From NCBI GenBank assembly GCA_947455465.1, contig CANGNS010000015.1, forward strand, positions 27,892-91,891: a DNA stretch of 64,000 nucleotides. The letters are read 5' to 3'. The notes below the pieces were generated by a model, which was given only the letters and a program-made list of their open reading frames with translations, had not been told where the DNA came from and did no database searches. This document shows, piece after piece, positions 34,534-43,461 of the stretch. Source of the DNA: Comamonadaceae bacterium (GTDB lineage: Bacteria; Pseudomonadota; Gammaproteobacteria; Burkholderiales; Burkholderiaceae_C). Both the position numbers and the translations under genes were made by a program. How positions within the stretch are numbered: position 1 is the first letter of the stretch; each line of letters opens with the position of its first letter.

Positions 34534-34583
34534 GTAAGGCTTTCCCCCAAATAATGGGGGTATTTATTTGACGGATATTGACC

Positions 34584-34718
34584 ATGAAACGCACTTACCA
34601 ACCTTCGAAAATCCGCCGTGCACGCACCCACGGATTCCTGGTTCGCATGAAAACACGTGGCGGCCGCGCTGTCATCAACGCACGCCGCGCCAAGGGCCGC
34701 AAGCGCCTGGCCGTCTGA
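34584..34718 (+). CDS. rpmH: 50S ribosomal protein L34
   Basis: A 44-residue, highly basic ribosomal protein reading [22 protein letters not shown] and ending AKGRKRLAV, a perfect L34 signature. It heads the rpmH-rnpA-yidD-yidC-mnmE operon, the classical arrangement next to dnaA. Confidence 0.99.
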   Translation: MKRTYQPSKIRRARTHGFLVRMKTRGGRAVINARRAKGRKRLAV

Positions 34719-34747
34719 ACGGCGCCTGCCAAGGCACCGGCCTGACA

Positions 34748-35182
34748 GTGCAAGGACTGCGCACCCGCGCCCAGTTCCAGGCTGCACTGGCAGGTACTGT
34801 GCAGGCCAAAAGCGCCCACTTTGTCCTGCACTTTTGTCGTTTTGATGCCCCAGCTGCGCGCCCAGACGCCAGTGCAGCAGACGCTGCGGGGGCATTTGCC
34901 AGGGGTTTTGTGCTGGACCAGCCCGCCATGGGCGCCATGGTGCCCAAGCGTTGGGCCAAGCGGGCCGTTACCCGCAACACCATCAAACGCCAGATTTACC
35001 ACGTGAGCCAGCTCTTCGAAAACCGCCTTCTTGCCGGCGCCCATTTGGTGCGCTTGCGCAGTGCGTTTGACCCGACGCAGTTTCGCAGTGCTACGTCGGC
35101 GCAACTCAAGGCCGCTGTGCGCGGCGAACTTCTCACTTTATTTGAGCGCGCCGCCCTCGCCGTGGCTGCCCCCGCACCATGA
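34748..35182 (+). CDS. rnpA: Ribonuclease P protein component
   Basis: A 144-residue protein subunit of RNase P, which helps the catalytic RNA trim tRNA 5' ends. The RNR signature is KRWAKRAVTRNTIKRQIYH. A GTG at 34748 gives the start VQGLRTRAQFQAAL, in line with homologues that begin M-Q-R-L-K-T-R-A-Q-F; the open frame extends upstream across rpmH and should be ignored. Its stop overlaps the yidD start as ATGA. Confidence 0.92.
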   Translation: MQGLRTRAQFQAALAGTVQAKSAHFVLHFCRFDAPAARPDASAADAAGAFARGFVLDQPAMGAMVPKRWAKRAVTRNTIKRQIYHVSQLFENRLLAGAHLVRLRSAFDPTQFRSATSAQLKAAVRGELLTLFERAALAVAAPAP

Positions 35183-35454
35183 TGCAGGCTGTGTTGATTG
35201 GCCTGGTCAAGGCCTACCGCCTTTTGCTCAGCCCCTGGTTGGGCAGCGACTGCCGGTTTGAGCCGACCTGCTCGGTGTACGCTTTAGGGGCTTTGCAGCA
35301 ACATGGCGGGGCGGCGGGCAGCTATTTGGTAGTTTCGCGCCTGGCCCGCTGCCACCCTTGGTGCGCTGGCGGCGCCGATCCGGTGCCCCAGGACCCACCC
35401 CGGCTGTTTAGCCGCTTTATTTCTCCCTCTTCTTCTGAAAAGAAAGCTTCATGA
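35179..35454 (+). CDS. yidD: Membrane protein insertion efficiency factor YidD
   Basis: A 91-residue protein with the YidD signature KAYRLLLSPWLGSDCRFEPTCSVYA and three more conserved cysteines nearby. It supports YidC-dependent membrane insertion. It overlaps rnpA and yidC by four bases each. The ATG at 35182 is an equally possible start. Confidence 0.93.
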   Translation: MMQAVLIGLVKAYRLLLSPWLGSDCRFEPTCSVYALGALQQHGGAAGSYLVVSRLARCHPWCAGGADPVPQDPPRLFSRFISPSSSEKKAS

Positions 35455-37178
35455 ACGATATCCGTCGCACTATTTTGTGGGTGATCTTTGGTTTTTCCAT
35501 GGTGCTGCTGTGGGACAAATGGCAGATCCATAACGGCAATAAGCCGACTTTCTTTCCAGGCGCCCCCGGCGAAGTAAGCGCGGCGGCGCCCGCAGCGGCC
35601 AAGGCGGCCTCGGATGCCAGCGTTCCTGGCGCCGCACCGGTGGCCAGCGCTACATCGGCTTTGGCAACCGCCGCGCCCGATGCTACGGGCAACGCAGCGC
35701 CTGCGCGCGGCGAACGCATCAGCGTGCGCACCGACGTGCTGGCACTGGAATTTGACACCCTGGGCGGCACGCTGGTGGGCTCGCAGTTCCTGAAGTACGG
35801 CGACACCGCCGACAAGAGCAAGCAATTTGTGCTGCTCGATGACAGCAAAGACCGTGTGTACCTGGCCCAGTCGGGCGTGGTCGCGGGCGCGGTGCCAGGC
35901 AACTTTCCAACGCACAAAACACCCATGGCTTTTTCCGGCGCTACGACGCTGCAAGACGGGCAAGACAGCCTGGAGCTGCGTTTTAGCTCGCCCGAAGTGG
36001 GCGGCATCAGCCTGGTCAAGACCTACACCTTGCACCGCGGCTCGTATGCCATCGGCGTGCGCCATACCCTGCGCAACCACCTGGACACCGCCGTGGCGCC
36101 GCAGCTGTATTTGCAGCTACTGCGCGATGGCAACAAGCCCAGCGGCGAATCGTCGTTTTATTCGACCTTCACTGGCCCTGCTGTCTATACCGATGCCAAG
36201 AAATACCAAAAAGTAGAGTTTTCTGCCATCAAGAAAAAGAGTGCCGATTACGAAAAGCAGGCCAGCAATGGCTATATCGCCATGGTGCAGCACTACTTTG
36301 CCAGCGCCTGGGTGCTGCCCGATGGCGTAGCGCGCAGCATTTCGTTGGACCATATCGACATGCCCGGCACGCTGGCCGAATGCTGCTACCGCGCCGCCAT
36401 GGTGGCACCGGTGGCTGCAATCGCACCAGGGGCCAGCGCTGACGTGGAGGCCACGCTGTTTGTCGGCCCCCAAGAAGAAAAAATGCTCGAGGCGCTCACC
36501 CCCGGCCTGGAGTTGCTCAAAGACTATGGCTGGCTGACGATTTTGGCCAAACCCCTGTACTGGCTGCTCGACCAGTTGCACAGTGTGATCAAAAACTGGG
36601 GCTGGTCCATCGTGGCCTTGGTGCTTTTGCTCAAGATTGCGTTTTACTGGCTCAACGCCAAGGCCTACGCCAGCATGGCCAAGATGAAGTCCGTAAACCC
36701 CAAGATCATGGAAATGCGCGAGCGCCTAAAAGACAACCCGCAGCAAATGCAGCAAGAGATGATGCGCATTTACCGCGAAGAGAAGGTCAACCCCATGGGC
36801 GGTTGCTTCCCGATCATGGTTCAGATTCCGGTGTTCATCGCGCTGTACTGGGTACTTTTGTCCACGGTCGAGATGCGCAACGCGCCCTGGATGGGCTGGA
36901 TTCATGACCTGTCGGCACCCGATCCGTATTTCATCTTGCCCGTTGTCATGACGCTGACCACGCTGTTACAAACGGCCCTGAACCCCGCCCCGCCAGACCC
37001 GATGCAGGCCAAGATGATGTGGTTTATGCCGCTGGCCTTTAGCGTGATGTTCTTCTTCTTCCCCTCGGGCTTGGTGGTGTACTGGATTACCAACAACATC
37101 TTGTCGATCGCGCAGCAGTGGATCATCAACACGCGCATGGGCGTGCCACCGCAGTTCAATTTGCCCAAGTTCAAGTAA
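35451..37178 (+). CDS. yidC: Membrane protein insertase YidC
   Basis: A 575-residue insertase. One N-terminal TM (about 5-22) is followed by an Ala-rich linker, the large periplasmic beta domain (about 85-340) and the five-TM core with the cytoplasmic hairpin (MEMRERLKDNPQQMQQEMMRIYREEKVNP). YidC inserts and folds inner-membrane proteins alone or with Sec. It is translationally coupled to yidD. Confidence 0.97.
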   Translation: MNDIRRTILWVIFGFSMVLLWDKWQIHNGNKPTFFPGAPGEVSAAAPAAAKAASDASVPGAAPVASATSALATAAPDATGNAAPARGERISVRTDVLALEFDTLGGTLVGSQFLKYGDTADKSKQFVLLDDSKDRVYLAQSGVVAGAVPGNFPTHKTPMAFSGATTLQDGQDSLELRFSSPEVGGISLVKTYTLHRGSYAIGVRHTLRNHLDTAVAPQLYLQLLRDGNKPSGESSFYSTFTGPAVYTDAKKYQKVEFSAIKKKSADYEKQASNGYIAMVQHYFASAWVLPDGVARSISLDHIDMPGTLAECCYRAAMVAPVAAIAPGASADVEATLFVGPQEEKMLEALTPGLELLKDYGWLTILAKPLYWLLDQLHSVIKNWGWSIVALVLLLKIAFYWLNAKAYASMAKMKSVNPKIMEMRERLKDNPQQMQQEMMRIYREEKVNPMGGCFPIMVQIPVFIALYWVLLSTVEMRNAPWMGWIHDLSAPDPYFILPVVMTLTTLLQTALNPAPPDPMQAKMMWFMPLAFSVMFFFFPSGLVVYWITNNILSIAQQWIINTRMGVPPQFNLPKFK

Positions 37179-38579
37179 GTGCTTGCCCGCCACCACGACC
37201 CGATCCTGGCCATCGCGACGGCCAGTGGGCGGGCGGCGGTGGGCATCGTGCGGGTCAGCGGGCGTGACCTGCGCCCGCTGGTGCAGGCCCTGTTGGGCCA
37301 GCGCCTGACGCCGCGCCAGGCGCATTACCTGCCGTTTACCGACGCCCAGGGCCAGCGCCTGGACCAAGGGCTGGCGCTGTATTTCCCCGCACCGCATTCG
37401 TTTACCGGCGAAGATGTGCTCGAGCTGCAAGCGCACGGCGGGCCGGTGGTGTTGCAGCTTTTGCTGGCGCGTTGCCTGGAAGTGGCACAAACCCTGGGCG
37501 CTAACGGCCAGCCCTGCCTGCCCCGGCTGCGCTTGGCGCAAGCGGGCGAATTTAGCGAACGCGCTTTTCTGAACGACAAAATCGACCTGGTGCAGGCCGA
37601 GGCGATTGCCGACCTGATCGACGCCAGCACCGAAGCGGCCGCACGCAGCGCGGTGCGCTCTTTGGCCGGCGACTTCTCGCGCGAAGTGGACCAGCTGCGC
37701 GACGCGCTGGTGCGCCTGCGCCTGCTGGTGGAAGCCACCCTGGACTTTCCCGAAGAAGAAATTGATTTTTTGCGCAAGGCCGACGCCCAAGGCCAGCTGC
37801 AAGCTTTGCATGGCGCGGTGGCGCGGGTGCTGGGCGCTGCGCGCCAGGGCGCTTTGCTACGTGACGGCATCCGCGTGGTGATCGCCGGGCAGCCCAATGC
37901 GGGCAAGTCCTCCTTGCTCAATGCGCTGGCGGGGGCCGAGCGGGCCATCGTCACGCCGATTGCCGGCACCACGCGTGACAAAGTGCAAGAGACCCTCCAA
38001 ATCGAGGGCGTGCCGGTGCACATCATCGACACGGCCGGGCTGCGCGAGGGCGCAGATACGGTCGAGGCCATCGGCATTGCCCGCGCCTGGGAGGCGATTG
38101 CCGACGCCGACGCGGTGCTGTTTTTGCACGACCTGACGCGCGCCGATGCGCCCGACTATGCCGCCGCTGACGCGCACATCGCCACGCTACTGGCCCAAAC
38201 CGTTGCGCCCAGCGTGCCCGTCCTGGACGTTTGGAACAAATGTGACGCGGCCGCCGCCAACGAACGCGCAGGGCTGCTGCTGTCGGCCAAAACCGGCACC
38301 GGCCTGGACGCGCTACGCCAAGCGCTGCTGCAATGCGCGGGCTGGCACGGCGGCACCGAGGCCGTCTCCATGGCGCGCGCGCGCCATGTGCAGGCGCTGG
38401 CCCAGGTGGATGCGCATTTGCATTTGGCGCACGCGCACCTGCAAGCGCAGGCCCAAGCGCTCGATTTGCTGGCCGAGGAACTGCGCCTGGCGCAAAACGC
38501 CCTCAACGAGATTACCGGCGTGTTCAGCGCCGACGATTTGCTGGGCGTGATCTTCTCCAACTTTTGCATCGGCAAGTAG
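37179..38579 (+). CDS. mnmE: tRNA modification GTPase MnmE
   Basis: A 466-residue GTPase that with MnmG makes the 5-carboxymethylaminomethyl group on wobble U34. The N-terminal folate-binding domain ([22 protein letters not shown]) is followed by a helical domain and an inserted G domain ([26 protein letters not shown]). The last residues FCIGK contain the catalytic cysteine. It starts with GTG immediately after the yidC stop. Confidence 0.97.
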   Translation: MLARHHDPILAIATASGRAAVGIVRVSGRDLRPLVQALLGQRLTPRQAHYLPFTDAQGQRLDQGLALYFPAPHSFTGEDVLELQAHGGPVVLQLLLARCLEVAQTLGANGQPCLPRLRLAQAGEFSERAFLNDKIDLVQAEAIADLIDASTEAAARSAVRSLAGDFSREVDQLRDALVRLRLLVEATLDFPEEEIDFLRKADAQGQLQALHGAVARVLGAARQGALLRDGIRVVIAGQPNAGKSSLLNALAGAERAIVTPIAGTTRDKVQETLQIEGVPVHIIDTAGLREGADTVEAIGIARAWEAIADADAVLFLHDLTRADAPDYAAADAHIATLLAQTVAPSVPVLDVWNKCDAAAANERAGLLLSAKTGTGLDALRQALLQCAGWHGGTEAVSMARARHVQALAQVDAHLHLAHAHLQAQAQALDLLAEELRLAQNALNEITGVFSADDLLGVIFSNFCIGK

Positions 38580-38606
38580 CGCCCTACTAGCTGGCCGCGC
38601 AGTCCC

Positions 38607-38612
38607 TAAAAT
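38607..38612 (+). promoter_or_regulatory. -10-like box just before kdsD
   Basis: TAAAAT lies six bases before the kdsD ATG, so transcription from it would begin at the start codon. No good -35 box is seen, so this is weak. Confidence 0.3.
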
Positions 38613-38618
38613 GCTCGG

Positions 38619-39632
38619 ATGCCTGCGCCCACCAGCCCCGCCCCAGCCCCTTTGTCCGCCGATGCGCTGGCCCGAGCGGTAGCGCTGGCGCACACCACCT
38701 TTGATATCGAAGCGGCTGCCATTGTGGGCCTCAAAGCCCAGGTGGGCGAAGCTTTTGGCCAGGCGGTGCAATTGCTGCTGGCCACCCGGGGCCGCGTGGT
38801 CGTCATGGGCATGGGCAAGAGCGGGCACATCGGGCGCAAGATTGCGGCCACGCTAGCCTCAACCGGCACACCCGCGCTGTTTGTTCACCCTGCCGAAGCC
38901 AGCCACGGCGACCTGGGCATGGTCACCGCGCACGACGCGGTGCTGATGATCTCCAACAGCGGCGAGTCCGAAGAAATCAACACCTTGGTGCCGGTGCTCA
39001 AGCGCCTGGGCGCGCCGCTGATTGCCATGACGGGCAATGCCAACTCCAGCATGGCGCAGTACGCCGACTTATGGCTCAACACCGCGGTCGAAAAAGAAGC
39101 CTGCCCGCTCAACCTGGCTCCCACGGCCAGCACCACGGCGCAACTGGCCATGGGCGATGCGCTGGCGGTCGCCTTGCTGGACGCACGCGGCTTTGGCCAT
39201 GACGATTTCGCCCGCTCGCACCCCGGTGGCGCGCTGGGCCGGCGCTTGCTCACGCACATCAGCGATGTGATGCGCAGCGGCCAAGACCTGCCCATGGTCG
39301 CGCCCGAGGCCGACTTCAGCACCTTGATGCGCGAGATGAGCGCCAAAGGCCTGGGCGCTGCAGCCATCGTGGACGCGGCGCAGCAGGTGCTGGGCATATT
39401 TACCGACGGCGACTTGCGCCGCCTGCTCGAGGCGGGCACCGATGTGCGCAGCAAATGCGCACGCGATGTCATGCGCCCCTCGCCGACCACGATCGCGCAC
39501 ACCGCGCTGGCGGTAGACGCCGTAGCGCTGATGGAGAGCCGGCGCATCACCAGCGTGCTGGTGGTAGATGCGCAAGGGCGCTTGTGCGGCGCCGTCAACT
39601 CCAACGATTTGCTGCGCGCCAAGGTGATTTGA
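38619..39632 (+). CDS. kdsD: D-arabinose 5-phosphate isomerase
   Basis: A 337-residue enzyme that converts ribulose 5-phosphate to arabinose 5-phosphate, the first step to Kdo for LPS. The SIS domain has VVVMGMGKSGHIGRKIA and EASHGDLGMV, with HPGGALGRRLL after it. Two CBS domains follow from about residue 210 (MRSGQDLP, GIFTDGDLRRLL, MRPSPTTI). Its stop shares one base with the kdsC start. Confidence 0.96.
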   Translation: MPAPTSPAPAPLSADALARAVALAHTTFDIEAAAIVGLKAQVGEAFGQAVQLLLATRGRVVVMGMGKSGHIGRKIAATLASTGTPALFVHPAEASHGDLGMVTAHDAVLMISNSGESEEINTLVPVLKRLGAPLIAMTGNANSSMAQYADLWLNTAVEKEACPLNLAPTASTTAQLAMGDALAVALLDARGFGHDDFARSHPGGALGRRLLTHISDVMRSGQDLPMVAPEADFSTLMREMSAKGLGAAAIVDAAQQVLGIFTDGDLRRLLEAGTDVRSKCARDVMRPSPTTIAHTALAVDAVALMESRRITSVLVVDAQGRLCGAVNSNDLLRAKVI

Positions 39633-40189
39633 TGACCTCCACCACGACGCCGGCCTTTGCTTTTGCGCCCGAACTGCTGGCCCGCGCGCGGCCGGTGCGC
39701 GTCGTGTTCTTTGATGTCGATGGCGTGCTGACCGACGGCGGCCTGTTTTTCTCGGAAGCGGGCGAGGCGCTCAAGCGCTTTAACACCCTGGACGGCCACG
39801 GCCTGAAGATGCTGCAACAAGCAGGCATCACACCCGCCGTGGTTACCGGGCGCGACTCTGCGCCGCTGCGCGCACGCCTGCAGGCCCTGGGCATCACGCA
39901 TGCGCATTACGGCACCGAAGATAAACGCCCCGCCGCCGAGCAAACCTTGGCCAGTTTGGGCTTGGACTGGAGCGCTGCGGCCGCCATGGGCGACGACTGG
40001 CCCGACCTGCCGATGATGCGCCCCGCGGCCCTGGCCTGCGCACCTTGCAATGCCCACGCCGAGGTGCTGGCGCAAGCACACCACATCACCCGCGCCCAAG
40101 GCGGCCACGGGGCGGTGCGCGAACTGTGCGACTTGCTGCTCCAAGCCAGCGGCCATTACAACGGCCTGCTGGCGGCCTACCGCACGTGA
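39632..40189 (+). CDS. kdsC: 3-deoxy-D-manno-octulosonate 8-phosphate phosphatase
   Basis: A 185-residue HAD phosphatase that releases Kdo from Kdo 8-phosphate. Motif I is FFDVDGVLTDGG, motif II VTGRDS, motif III the lysine in TEDKRPA and motif IV GDDWPDLPMM. It has no cap domain, as expected for KdsC. It is coupled to kdsD (TGATG) and to lptC (GTGA). Confidence 0.95.
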   Translation: MTSTTTPAFAFAPELLARARPVRVVFFDVDGVLTDGGLFFSEAGEALKRFNTLDGHGLKMLQQAGITPAVVTGRDSAPLRARLQALGITHAHYGTEDKRPAAEQTLASLGLDWSAAAAMGDDWPDLPMMRPAALACAPCNAHAEVLAQAHHITRAQGGHGAVRELCDLLLQASGHYNGLLAAYRT

Positions 40190-40779
40190 ACCGCTTCGCC
40201 CAGTTGCTGTGGGACCGGTTTTTGCTGTCCTTGCCGCTGGCATTGATGGGGACTTTGGCGCTGCTGAGCTACTGGATGGTGCGCACGGCGCCCGAGCCGG
40301 TCCGCGCGGTGCAGACAGCGGCCAGCGAACAGGGCCCGGATTACCGCATGCAAGACTTTGCCGTGGCGCGCTTTGACGCCCAAGGCCGGCTGGTCGCCCT
40401 GGTACAAGGCAAAGAAGCGCGGCATTTTGCCCAGAGCGCCTGGACCGAGATGGACGACATTGCCTTGCGCATGGTTGACGGCGAGGGGCGCGTCAGCACC
40501 GCCAGCGCCACCCTGGGGCGCAGCAACGGCGATGCCAGCGAAATCCAGTTGCTAGGCCAAGCGCAGTGGCTGCGCAGCGCAGCGCCACGTATCGAATTTA
40601 CCGGCGAGTTTTTGCAGATCGGCAGCAAGCCCGAGCGCATCAGCTCCCACCTGCCGGTGCAGCTGGGCTACGGCGGCCATACTTTTTCGGCCGGCAGCCT
40701 GGACTATGCCAACGCGACCCAGGTGCTGCAGCTCGATGGCGGCGTACGCGCCCGTTTGCAAGGCAAGCCTTTGCAGTAA
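40186..40779 (+). CDS. lptC: LPS export ABC transporter periplasmic protein LptC
   Basis: A 197-residue bitopic inner-membrane protein with one N-terminal TM (about 10-32) and a periplasmic beta-jellyroll domain that receives LPS from LptB2FG and hands it to LptA. Motifs such as PDYRMQDFAVARFDAQGR and the late GGHTFSAGSLDYANATQVLQLDG fit the family. The GTG start overlaps the kdsC stop by four bases. Unusually, lptA and lptB do not follow; a terminator and a convergent gene do. Confidence 0.9.
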   Translation: MNRFAQLLWDRFLLSLPLALMGTLALLSYWMVRTAPEPVRAVQTAASEQGPDYRMQDFAVARFDAQGRLVALVQGKEARHFAQSAWTEMDDIALRMVDGEGRVSTASATLGRSNGDASEIQLLGQAQWLRSAAPRIEFTGEFLQIGSKPERISSHLPVQLGYGGHTFSAGSLDYANATQVLQLDGGVRARLQGKPLQ

Positions 40780-40783
40780 GCAT

Positions 40784-40808
40784 AAAAAAAGGCCCCGAAG
40801 GGCCTTTT
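40784..40808. terminator. Bidirectional terminator between lptC and the RRM gene
   Basis: AAAAGGCCC and GGGCCTTTT pair around a CGAA loop, with extra A residues on the left. It can end both convergent transcripts. Confidence 0.85.
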
Positions 40809-40828
40809 CACTGAAAGCTCAGCGCGAT

Positions 40829-41251
40829 TTAGTAACCGCCGCCGCCGCTACGGCCACCGCCGTAACCGCCGCCGCCGCCACCACCGCTACGACCAGCGCC
40901 GCCGTAGCCACCGCCACCGCCGCCACCACCGTAACCGCCGCCGCCACCGCTGCGACCAGCACCGCCACCAAAACCGCCGCCACCTGTACGGGGGGGACGC
41001 GGCTCCATGGGACGCGCTTCGTTAACCACCAGACCACGGCCGCCAAATTGCTGGCCGTTCATTCCGCTGATTGCTGCTTGCGCTTCGGCATCGCTGCCCA
41101 TTTCCACAAAGCCGAACCCTTTGGAACGACCGGTATCACGCTCCATCATGACTTTGGCGCTTGTGACGGAACCGTGTGCGGAAAAAGCCTGTTGCAGGTC
41201 TTCGTCACGGAAAGAATATGGCAGATTGCCAACGTAAAGTTTGTTGCCCAT
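40829..41251 (-). CDS. Glycine-rich RRM RNA-binding protein
   Basis: A 140-residue protein. One RNA-recognition motif occupies residues 1-80, with RNP2 LYVGNL (5-10) and RNP1 KGFGFVEM (44-51). A tail of about 55 residues is almost all Gly with Arg, Ser and Tyr, which resembles cold-inducible glycine-rich RNA chaperones of cyanobacteria and plants. It probably melts RNA structure at low temperature. GAGGAG lies seven bases before the ATG. A 5' region of about 150 bases without genes could be a long cold-responsive leader. The Gly codon repeats make the DNA low-complexity at 40840-40985. Confidence 0.9.
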   Translation of the reverse strand: MGNKLYVGNLPYSFRDEDLQQAFSAHGSVTSAKVMMERDTGRSKGFGFVEMGSDAEAQAAISGMNGQQFGGRGLVVNEARPMEPRPPRTGGGGFGGGAGRSGGGGGYGGGGGGGGYGGAGRSGGGGGGGYGGGRSGGGGY

Positions 41252-41438
41252 GAAAGGACTCCTCAAAATAACTCAAAACGCGATGGAGTCCAAAACCGCA
41301 ATCAACAAACCTAAATTTGACTTAGCGCAGACGCGAAACTGACCATTCACCGCAAACCTGCCCTGCCGAATTTCGGCAAAGCGATTTCATTATGCGCTAT
41401 TTGCGCACTTGGCAACTGTTTTTTTTAAAATCAAGGCC

Positions 41439-41474
41439 AAAATCGCACGAATTTAACGAATTTGTGCGATTTTT
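41439..41474. terminator. Long AT-rich inverted repeat between amtB and the RRM gene
   Basis: A 15-base arm AAAATCGCACGAATT pairs with AATTTGTGCGATTTT across a five-base loop, with one G-U type position. It ends in T residues in both orientations, so it can terminate amtB on the minus strand. It could instead be a protein-binding dyad upstream of the RRM gene. Confidence 0.6.
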
Positions 41475-41509
41475 ACCCCATTTAAGAGCAATCTGGGCCA
41501 AAGGGTGCA

Positions 41510-42712
41510 TCACCAGTTGGACTCACGCTCCGGGCTGGCGCTGATTTTGTGGATGGCCAGGTCGGCGCCGTCAAACTCGTCTTCCTGGCTCAGGCGCAGG
41601 CCCATGGTCACTTTAAGTAGACCATAAACCACAAACCCGCTGAGCAGCGCCCACAGCACGCCCAAAGCCGTGCCGGCGCACTGCGCGGCCAGGCTCACAC
41701 CGCCCAATCCGCCCAGAGCGGGCAAGCCAAACACGCCGGCGGCGATGCCGCCCCAGGTGCCGCACAGGCCATGCAGCGGCCACACGCCCAGGACGTCGTC
41801 GATCTTCCATTTGTTTTGGGTGAGTGTGAACATCCCTACAAATATGGCGCCCGCCACGCCGCCAACGACCAAAGCGCCCAGCGGGTGCATCAGGTCCGAA
41901 CCGGCGCACACGGCGACCAAGCCGGCCAGCGGGCCGTTGTGCACAAAGCCGGGGTCGTTTTTGCCCAGCACCAGCGCCACCAAGGTGCCGCCCACCATGG
42001 CCATGAGCGAATTGACGGCCACCAGGCCCGAGATTTTGTCCAGGGTCTGGGCGCTCATCACATTAAAACCAAACCAGCCCACCGTCAGCACCCAGGCGCC
42101 CAAGGCCAAAAACGGAATGCTGGACGGCGGATGCGCCGAAATCGCGCCGTCTTTGCGGTAGCGGTTGCTGCGCGCACCCAAAAGCAGCACAGCTCCCAAG
42201 GCCACCCAGCCGCCCAGCGCATGCACGACCACGCTGCCGGCAAAGTCGTGGAACTCGGCGCCGGTGTGTGCCAACAGCCAGGCCTGGATGCCCAGCTTTT
42301 GGTTCCAGGCGATGCCTTCAAACAGCGGGTAAACCAGCCCCACCAGGACTGCCGTGGCGATAAGCTGGGGCCCAAACTTGGCGCGTTCGGCAATCCCGCC
42401 CGAAATAATGGCCGGAATAGCGGCCGCAAACGTCAGGAGGAAAAAGAACTTGACCAGGCCATAGCCGTTGTTGGCGGCCAACTGATCGGCGCCGACCAAG
42501 AAGTCGGTCCCATAAGCCACGCTGTAGCCGACCAGAAAATAAGCCACCGTGGAAACCGAAAAATCGGCCAGGATTTTGACCAGGGCATTGACCTGGTTTT
42601 TGCGCCGCACGGTGCCCAGCTCCAAGAAGGCAAAGCCTGCGTGCATGGCCAGCACCATGATGGCGCCCAACAAAATAAATAGCGTGTTTGCGCCCTGTTC
42701 CAGTGCACCCAT
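41510..42712 (-). CDS. amtB: Ammonium transporter
   Basis: A 400-residue Amt family channel with eleven predicted TM helices. The family signature DFAGSVVVHALGGWVALGA carries the first pore His, and GVWPLHGLCGTWGGIA the second. The sequence begins directly with a TM and shows no cleaved signal peptide. No glnK lies next to it here, so its PII regulator is elsewhere. GGAGACAGGT precedes the ATG, and a sigma-54 promoter lies 74 bases upstream, as expected for nitrogen control. Confidence 0.96.
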   Translation of the reverse strand: MGALEQGANTLFILLGAIMVLAMHAGFAFLELGTVRRKNQVNALVKILADFSVSTVAYFLVGYSVAYGTDFLVGADQLAANNGYGLVKFFFLLTFAAAIPAIISGGIAERAKFGPQLIATAVLVGLVYPLFEGIAWNQKLGIQAWLLAHTGAEFHDFAGSVVVHALGGWVALGAVLLLGARSNRYRKDGAISAHPPSSIPFLALGAWVLTVGWFGFNVMSAQTLDKISGLVAVNSLMAMVGGTLVALVLGKNDPGFVHNGPLAGLVAVCAGSDLMHPLGALVVGGVAGAIFVGMFTLTQNKWKIDDVLGVWPLHGLCGTWGGIAAGVFGLPALGGLGGVSLAAQCAGTALGVLWALLSGFVVYGLLKVTMGLRLSQEDEFDGADLAIHKISASPERESNW

Positions 42713-42785
42713 ACCTGTCTCCGTGAAATATTTGCCTTATTTTGGTGCGAAATTACAAACACACCTGCGAATGCACTAAAAGTAA

Positions 42786-42800
42786 GCAAAATTTACGCCA
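42786..42800 (-). promoter_or_regulatory. Sigma-54 promoter of amtB
   Basis: On the minus strand TGGCGTAAATTTTGC fits TGGCAC-N5-TTGC with the invariant GG and GC at exact spacing. It lies 74-88 bases before the amtB ATG. TTTGGTGCG motifs at 42743-42751 and 42803-42811 resemble NtrC half-sites. This supports NtrC-dependent induction under nitrogen limitation. Confidence 0.7.
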
Positions 42801-42878
42801 AATTTGGTGCGTGCGGCTTGCGGCGATACTTGCGCCATTGCCGCGCTGCGGTCCACGCTTGGATTTGTCGTCTGCACC

Positions 42879-43439
42879 ATGGAAGCATTTCTCGTCTCTA
42901 CCGGTATCGTCGCCTTGGCCGAAATGGGCGACAAAACCCAGCTGCTGGCCCTGATTTTGGCGGTGCGTTTTCGTAAGCCCATTCCCATCGTGCTGGGTAT
43001 TTTTGTAGCCACCATCGTCAATCACGGCTTGGCCGGCGCGCTGGGCGCCTGGCTGACGCAGGTGATGGGCCCCGACCTGTTGCGCTGGGTGCTGGGGGCA
43101 TCATTTATTGCCATGGCGGTGTGGATGCTGATACCCGACACCATCGACGAGGAAGAGCAAAGCGAGGAGCCGCGCTGGGGGGTGTTCGGCACCACGGTGA
43201 TCGCATTTTTTCTGGCGGAGATGGGCGACAAAACCCAGATCGCCACCGTCATGCTGGCGGCGCGCTTTGACGCCTATTACTGGGTGGTGGCCGGTACCAC
43301 GTTGGGCATGATGCTGGCCAATGTGCCGGTGGTTTATTTGGGCGAGCGCATGACGCGGCTGGTGCCTATGCGCGTGGTGCATATCGTCTCGGCGCTGGTA
43401 TTTGCGGTGCTGGGTGTGCTGGCGCTCTTGCCTATCTAA
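42879..43439 (+). CDS. Gdt1/TMEM165 (UPF0016) family cation transporter
   Basis: A 186-residue inner-membrane protein with two homologous halves, each with the family motif E-x-G-D-K-T: EMGDKTQLLAL and EMGDKTQIATV. An acidic loop (IDEEEQSEE) joins the halves. Bacterial members export Mn(2+) (MneA/MntX type). The ATG at 42879 (MEAFLVSTG) is where the first TM begins; the upstream open frame is not conserved in style. It is divergent from amtB. Confidence 0.9.
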   Translation: MEAFLVSTGIVALAEMGDKTQLLALILAVRFRKPIPIVLGIFVATIVNHGLAGALGAWLTQVMGPDLLRWVLGASFIAMAVWMLIPDTIDEEEQSEEPRWGVFGTTVIAFFLAEMGDKTQIATVMLAARFDAYYWVVAGTTLGMMLANVPVVYLGERMTRLVPMRVVHIVSALVFAVLGVLALLPI

Positions 43440-43461
43440 GGCCCTCTGCACAAACGGCGTT

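Larger units (their letters stand above)
34302..34583. other. Putative origin of replication region (oriC)
   Basis: The 282-base gap between the divergent dnaA and rpmH genes holds two perfect, oppositely oriented DnaA boxes and an AT-rich stretch between them. Gene direction switches here: dnaA-dnaN-gyrB run left and rpmH to mnmE run right, so both sets would be co-directional with replication forks leaving this point. Only two perfect boxes are seen, so further relaxed sites or a neighbouring region may also be needed. Confidence 0.65.

Noticed and set aside
34568..34747. Extended N-terminus for RNase P protein reaching back over rpmH
   Set aside because: The frame crosses the certain rpmH gene and its residues are unlike RnpA; a GTG at 34748 fits homologues.
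40840..40985. Short repeated units resembling a CRISPR or microsatellite
   Set aside because: They are Gly codons of the RRM protein tail in frame; there are no spacers of constant length.
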